Below, piece by piece: positions 4,999 to 7,723 of a DNA stretch of 7,723 nt. A program made the translations under genes and the position numbers. The notes under the pieces were generated by a model. That model saw only the letters and a list, made by a program, of their open reading frames with translations, did not search any database and had not been told where the DNA came from. Each line of letters starts with the position of its first letter. Position 1 is the stretch's first letter. The stretch is from an uncultured Prevotella sp. (lineage in GTDB: Bacteria > Bacteroidota > Bacteroidia > Bacteroidales > Bacteroidaceae): NCBI GenBank assembly GCA_938023885.1, contig CALJCU010000153.1, positions 1-7,723 of the forward strand, given 5' to 3'.

Positions 4999-5263
4999 TG
5001 CCGTAGCCGACTGGCTCTACCAGCAGTTTTCCGGTGATGACAACGAAGCGCAGGCCACGGAAGCTCCCGCTAAGAAGGAACCGAAGCCTGAACTCAAGCT
5101 GGAGGACGTAAGAGCCGTCCTTGCCGAGAAGTCCCGTGCCGGTCATACCGCAGAGGTCCGCGCCCTGCTTCAAAAGTTCGGTGCAGCAAAGCTCTCGGAA
5201 ATCGATCCGGCAAATTATGAAGCCTTGATGAAGGACGCGGAGGTGATCGGCAATGGCAGCTAA
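4934..5263 (+). CDS. Hypothetical phage protein ('rrp5-like' label in some phages)
   Basis: A 109-aa protein. Residues 1-32 are helical (MSKMAEMAKTIEELRTAAASI...). Residues 33-54 form an acidic then Lys/Pro/Ala-rich linker. Residues 55-105 make a compact helical domain (KLEDVRAVLAEKSRAG, then EVRALLQKFGAAKLSEIDP), reminiscent of small HeH/SAP-like nucleic-acid-binding folds. Proteins like this, just upstream of DUF2800 genes, are sometimes annotated as rRNA biogenesis protein rrp5; I think that name is unhelpful. GGAGG (4921-4925) lies 8 bases before ATG 4934, which decides the start over an in-frame ATG at 4898. Its stop overlaps the nuclease start by 11 bases, so the two are likely translationally coupled. 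A DNA-binding accessory role in replication or end processing is inference. Confidence 0.75.
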   Translation: MSKMAEMAKTIEELRTAAASINAVADWLYQQFSGDDNEAQATEAPAKKEPKPELKLEDVRAVLAEKSRAGHTAEVRALLQKFGAAKLSEIDPANYEALMKDAEVIGNGS

Positions 5264-6956
5264 AGCACACGCGATCCTATCCGCATCCTCATCCGACAGG
5301 TGGCTGCACTGCCCACCATCGGCAAGGCTCTGTGAAACCTACGAGGACAAGGGAAGCCACTACGCTGCGGAAGGCACCGACGCACATGCGCTTGGCGAGT
5401 ACAAGCTCAAGACCGCGCTCGGTATGCCTGCAGACGATCCGACCGACAGCCTCAAATGGTATTCCGAGGAGATGGAGGATGCTACCTCCGGCTATGCCGA
5501 ATACGTGCTGGAGCAGGTCGAAGCCGCCAAGGAAACCTGCGCTGATCCGGTCGTCCTGATTGAGCAGCGTGTGGACTTCTCCCGCTGGGTAGAACAAGGC
5601 TTCGGCACCGCCGACTGCATCATCATCGCAGACGGTACGCTCCGGGTAATCGACTACAAGCACGGCTTAGGCGTTCTGGTCTCCACAGAGGAAAATCCGC
5701 AAATGCAGTGTTATGCCCTCGGCGCTTTGGAGCTTTTCGATGACATTTACGACATCGATCAGGTATCCATGACCATCTACCAGCCGAGACGCCAGAACGT
5801 CAGCACCTACGAGATCAGCAAAGAGGATCTGTATCGCTGGGCGGATGAAGTCTTAAAGCCCACCGCAGATCTGGCTTTTGCCGGTGACGGGAACTTCCTG
5901 TGCGGTGAATGGTGCGGCTTCTGCAAGGCCAAGAATGAGTGCCGCGCCAGAGCCGAAGCAAACCTGAAGCTCGCGCAGCATGATTTTAAGCTCCCGCCAC
6001 TGCTTACGGATACCGAGATCGAGATTATCCTCGGCAAGGTAGATGAGCTGGTTAGCTGGGCTTCCGATATCAAGGAATACGCCCTGCAGCAAGCTCTCTC
6101 CGGTAAGGAATGGACTGGCTTTAAGCTCGTCGAAGGACGCAGCAACCGCAGATACAGCAACGAGGCCGCCGTCATTGATGCGGTCGAGAAAGCAGGCTTT
6201 GACCCGTATGAGAAAAAGCTGCTCGGCATCACCGCCATGCAGAAGCTCCTCGGCAAGTCCCGCTTTGATGAACTCCTGACGGCTTACATTGAAAAGCCGC
6301 AGGGCAACCCCACTCTTGTGCCGGAGTCCGATAAGCACCCGGCCATGAACATAGCAAAAATGATTTTATGGAGGAAAACGACAATGAGTAAGAATGTAAA
6401 AATCAGCAATCCCATGAAGGTTATCACCGGTGTCGACACCCGCTGGAGCTACGCGAACGTCTGGGAGCCGAAATCCATCAACGGCGGCACTCCCAAGTAC
6501 AGCGTGAGCCTCATCATCCCGAAGTCCGACACCAAGACCATCGCCAAGATTCAGGCTGCTATCGAGGCTGCCTACAAAGAGGGCGAGGCCAAGCTCAAGG
6601 GCAACGGCAAGTCCGTACCGGCGCTCTCTGTTTTGAAGACTCCTCTGCGTGACGGCGATGCAGAGCGTCCAGACGACGAGGCCTACAAGAATGCCTACTT
6701 TGTCAACGCCAATGCAACCTCTGCACCCGGCATCGTGGACGCAGATCTGAATCCGATTCTCACCCGCTCTGAAGTGTACAGCGGTGTGTACGGCAAAGCC
6801 AGCATCACGTTTTATGCTTTCAACTCTTCCGGCAATAAGGGAATCGCCTGCGGACTCAACAATCTGCAGAAGATTCGCGACGGTGAGCCTCTCGGCGGCA
6901 AGGCAAGAGCTGAGTCCGACTTTGCCACTGATGACGATGAAGATTTTCTCAACTAA
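5253..6956 (+). CDS. DUF2800 Cas4/RecB-like nuclease fused in frame to DUF2815 ssDNA-binding protein
   Basis: A 567-aa reading frame joining two proteins usually encoded separately. Residues 1-370 are DUF2800, with a complete PD-(D/E)XK set: G41-xxx-H45-xxx-E49, G118-T-A-D121, D134-Y-K136 and Q150-xxx-Y154. C20 with C221-x2-C224-x5-C230 has the spacing of the Fe-S cysteines of Cas4 and AddB. This predicts a DNA exonuclease that trims ends for recombination or replication. From M378 on, the sequence is DUF2815 (Enc34-type OB-fold ssDNA-binding protein) with an acidic tail DDDEDFLN. The junction (PAMNIAKMILWRKTTMSK) appears to be created by loss of one A in the run 6356-6360. With six A the nuclease would end NDFMEENDNE at TAA 6389-6391. 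GGAGGTG (5239-5245) sets the start. The fusion may be real or an indel error. Confidence 0.85.
   Translation: MAAKAHAILSASSSDRWLHCPPSARLCETYEDKGSHYAAEGTDAHALGEYKLKTALGMPADDPTDSLKWYSEEMEDATSGYAEYVLEQVEAAKETCADPVVLIEQRVDFSRWVEQGFGTADCIIIADGTLRVIDYKHGLGVLVSTEENPQMQCYALGALELFDDIYDIDQVSMTIYQPRRQNVSTYEISKEDLYRWADEVLKPTADLAFAGDGNFLCGEWCGFCKAKNECRARAEANLKLAQHDFKLPPLLTDTEIEIILGKVDELVSWASDIKEYALQQALSGKEWTGFKLVEGRSNRRYSNEAAVIDAVEKAGFDPYEKKLLGITAMQKLLGKSRFDELLTAYIEKPQGNPTLVPESDKHPAMNIAKMILWRKTTMSKNVKISNPMKVITGVDTRWSYANVWEPKSINGGTPKYSVSLIIPKSDTKTIAKIQAAIEAAYKEGEAKLKGNGKSVPALSVLKTPLRDGDAERPDDEAYKNAYFVNANATSAPGIVDADLNPILTRSEVYSGVYGKASITFYAFNSSGNKGIACGLNNLQKIRDGEPLGGKARAESDFATDDDEDFLN
6384..6956 (+). CDS. 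DUF2815 / Enc34-type ssDNA-binding protein from its own internal start
   Basis: ATG at 6384 has its own ribosome site GGAGG (6370-6374) 9 bases upstream and opens MSKNVKISNPMKVITGVDTRW, a normal start for DUF2815 proteins. It gives 190 residues, close to the family's usual size. The domain is the OB-fold ssDNA-binding protein first characterised structurally for phage Enc34. YSVSLIIPKSD and the C-terminal acidic stretch with a penultimate aromatic region (ATDDDEDFLN) fit an SSB tail that recruits partners. It should coat single strands made by the upstream nuclease or at the fork and serve the downstream polymerase. Even if the upstream frame reads through as a fusion, this site probably yields free SSB as well. 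Confidence 0.75.
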   Translation: MSKNVKISNPMKVITGVDTRWSYANVWEPKSINGGTPKYSVSLIIPKSDTKTIAKIQAAIEAAYKEGEAKLKGNGKSVPALSVLKTPLRDGDAERPDDEAYKNAYFVNANATSAPGIVDADLNPILTRSEVYSGVYGKASITFYAFNSSGNKGIACGLNNLQKIRDGEPLGGKARAESDFATDDDEDFLN

Positions 6957-6974
6957 GGAAAGGAGCGCAAAACT

Positions 6975-7166
6975 ATGGAAAGCACAGTAATGATTTCATC
7001 CCTTCTCTGCAACATCCTGATTGGATGCTTCTGCATCGTAGTCCTGTCTTGGGCAGTGGTCGCCATCCAGACGGTGATCAACGACTTCAAGCGTGAGAAA
7101 CGCGAGGAGAAAAGGGCCGCGCAGGACGACGAATACCATATCAAGCGTATGGAATCTCTGAAATAA
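6975..7166 (+). CDS. Small single-span membrane protein
   Basis: A 63-aa protein of unknown function. Residues 5-31 are strongly hydrophobic (MISSLLCNILIGCFCIVVL, continuing through AVVAIQTV), long enough for one membrane span. Residues 38-63 are highly charged, basic first (KREKREEKR) and then acidic, probably a cytoplasmic helix. AAGGAAAGGAG just ahead (6956-6966) gives a ribosome site and the gene starts 18 bases after the SSB stop, so it belongs to the same operon. Small membrane proteins in this spot are common in such phage cassettes. Anchoring of replication proteins or a spanin/holin-like role would be speculation. Confidence 0.7.
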   Translation: MESTVMISSLLCNILIGCFCIVVLSWAVVAIQTVINDFKREKREEKRAAQDDEYHIKRMESLK

Positions 7167-7177
7167 TCCAGTACCGG

Positions 7178-7209
7178 CAGGCGGCTTAGGAGTGATCTTA
7201 AGCCGCTTG
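7178..7209 (+). other. Intergenic hairpin before the polymerase gene
   Basis: CAGGCGGCTTA (7178-7188) pairs with TAAGCCGCTTG (7199-7209), an 11-bp stem with one G-U pair and a 10-base loop. The following bases (TTTGAATTG) lack a proper T-run, so this looks more like a stability, processing or attenuation element than a terminator. It lies just upstream of the GAGGTG ribosome site of the polymerase gene. Confidence 0.55.
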
Positions 7210-7229
7210 TTTGAATTGAGGTGAAATCT

Positions 7230-7723
7230 ATGCAAACACTCAGTATCGATATTGAAACCTACAGCGACGTAAATCTGTCCAAGTGCGGCGTTTATAAATA
7301 TGCCGAGTCACCAGATTTTGAAATACTGCTGTTCGGCAACAGCGCCGACGGCTCCGATGTGACGGTCATCGACCTTGCACAGGGAGAACGCCTGCCGCAG
7401 GAAATTATAGATGCCCTTACCGATGATTCTGTCATCAAATGGGCTTTCAATGCAAATTTTGAACGGGTGTGCTTATCCCGGTATCTCCGTGATCTGGGTG
7501 TGAGCCTTGATCTCTTCCATGATAACCATCCACTCTCTCAGGAGTGCGCCAAGTTCTTAAACCCAGAAAGCTGGCGCTGCTCTATGGTCTGGGCGGGCAC
7601 AATGGGACTGCCGCTTTCTCTGGAAGGCGTCGGTGCTGTCCTCGGTCTTGAAAAGCAGAAGCTCACTGAAGGGAAAGACCTGATCAAATACTTCTCCGTG
7701 CCCTGCACTCCGACAAAGGCAAA
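7230..7723 (+). CDS. Phage family A DNA polymerase, N-terminal exonuclease part (runs off right edge)
   Basis: The first 164 residues of a DNA polymerase I-type phage replicase. LSIDIETYSD (4-13) holds the Exo I motif with metal ligands D7 and E9. WAFNANFER (71-79) fits the Exo II region (N-A-x-F-E/D). LFHDNHPLSQ and SWRCSMVWAGTMGLPLSLEGVGAVLGL (starting near 115) match the 3'-5' proofreading domain of polymerases found next to DUF2800/DUF2815 genes in clostridial phages. The polymerase palm motifs would lie beyond the right edge. GAGGTG (7218-7223) is 6 bases before the ATG. It would replicate the element's DNA with help from the SSB and nuclease encoded just upstream. Confidence 0.92.
   Translation, partial: MQTLSIDIETYSDVNLSKCGVYKYAESPDFEILLFGNSADGSDVTVIDLAQGERLPQEIIDALTDDSVIKWAFNANFERVCLSRYLRDLGVSLDLFHDNHPLSQECAKFLNPESWRCSMVWAGTMGLPLSLEGVGAVLGLEKQKLTEGKDLIKYFSVPCTPTKA

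Noticed and set aside
5807..6338. Two overlapping long minus-strand ORFs
   Set aside because: Both lie antisense to the nuclease motifs, which are clearly coding on the plus strand.
1..7723. CRISPR array, tRNA, rRNA or insertion sequence
   Set aside because: No regularly spaced repeats, cloverleaf-like or ribosomal sequence, or transposase with terminal repeats was seen on either strand.

Overview
The window looks like the early or replication side of a temperate phage or related integrative element in a low-GC-phylum gut bacterium (Clostridia, probably Lachnospiraceae or Oscillospiraceae). The reasons are a phage replication cassette in an order typical of clostridial prophages (sigma-like regulator, small proteins, DUF2800 nuclease, DUF2815 ssDNA-binding protein, family A DNA polymerase), an XRE repressor / ImmA-IrrE peptidase pair, strong AGGAGG-type ribosome sites, and codon use of moderate GC content. 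The host assignment is inference from gene style only.

Left arm (1-1636, minus strand): a short operon reading leftwards. It has a 73-aa XRE-type HTH regulator, then a complete TcmP-family protein (three-Cys-motif partner, Rossmann methyltransferase-like), then the start of a second, different TcmP that runs off the left edge. A three-Cys-motif (DUF5131 / phage Gp37-Gp68) partner would be expected just outside the window.

Divergent control region (1637-1843): it carries one candidate promoter in each direction and a duplicated 21-22 bp element, AATCTTC-N4/5-CCACAAG. One copy overlaps the -35 of the leftward promoter, so it is a good candidate operator.

Middle (1844-3710, plus strand): a large ImmA/IrrE-type metallopeptidase gene split by a frameshift near 2440-2458. 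The zinc-binding HEVYH motif lies in the second reading frame with no ribosome site of its own, so the gene as written is probably broken. Two strong rho-independent terminators follow (3725-3755, 3762-3787).

Leader (3788-4118): about 330 bases without a normal gene. It contains a copy of a 13-bp palindrome that also forms the core of the second terminator, a weak promoter, and a highly structured 5' leader with crossing inverted repeats. One of these repeats overlaps the ribosome site of the next gene, and a two-codon mini-ORF sits inside another.

Right arm (4119-7723, plus strand): a sigma-region-4-like regulator with a Cys-rich N-terminus; a small acidic/basic protein; a 109-aa protein of the kind often labelled 'rrp5-like' in phages; a Cas4/RecB-like PD-(D/E)XK nuclease (DUF2800) fused in frame to a DUF2815 (Enc34-type) ssDNA-binding protein; a small membrane protein; and the N-terminal exonuclease part of a family A DNA polymerase. 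The nuclease-SSB fusion looks like the result of a one-base loss in an A-tract: adding one A restores a separate nuclease ending in a stop that overlaps the SSB start by 8 bases. Together these genes would process DNA ends, protect single strands and copy the element's DNA.

Nothing seen supports a tRNA, rRNA, CRISPR array or insertion sequence. The most interesting observations are the twin-TcmP module under XRE/ImmA-type control, the possible RNA switch ahead of the sigma-like gene, and the nuclease-SSB fusion.
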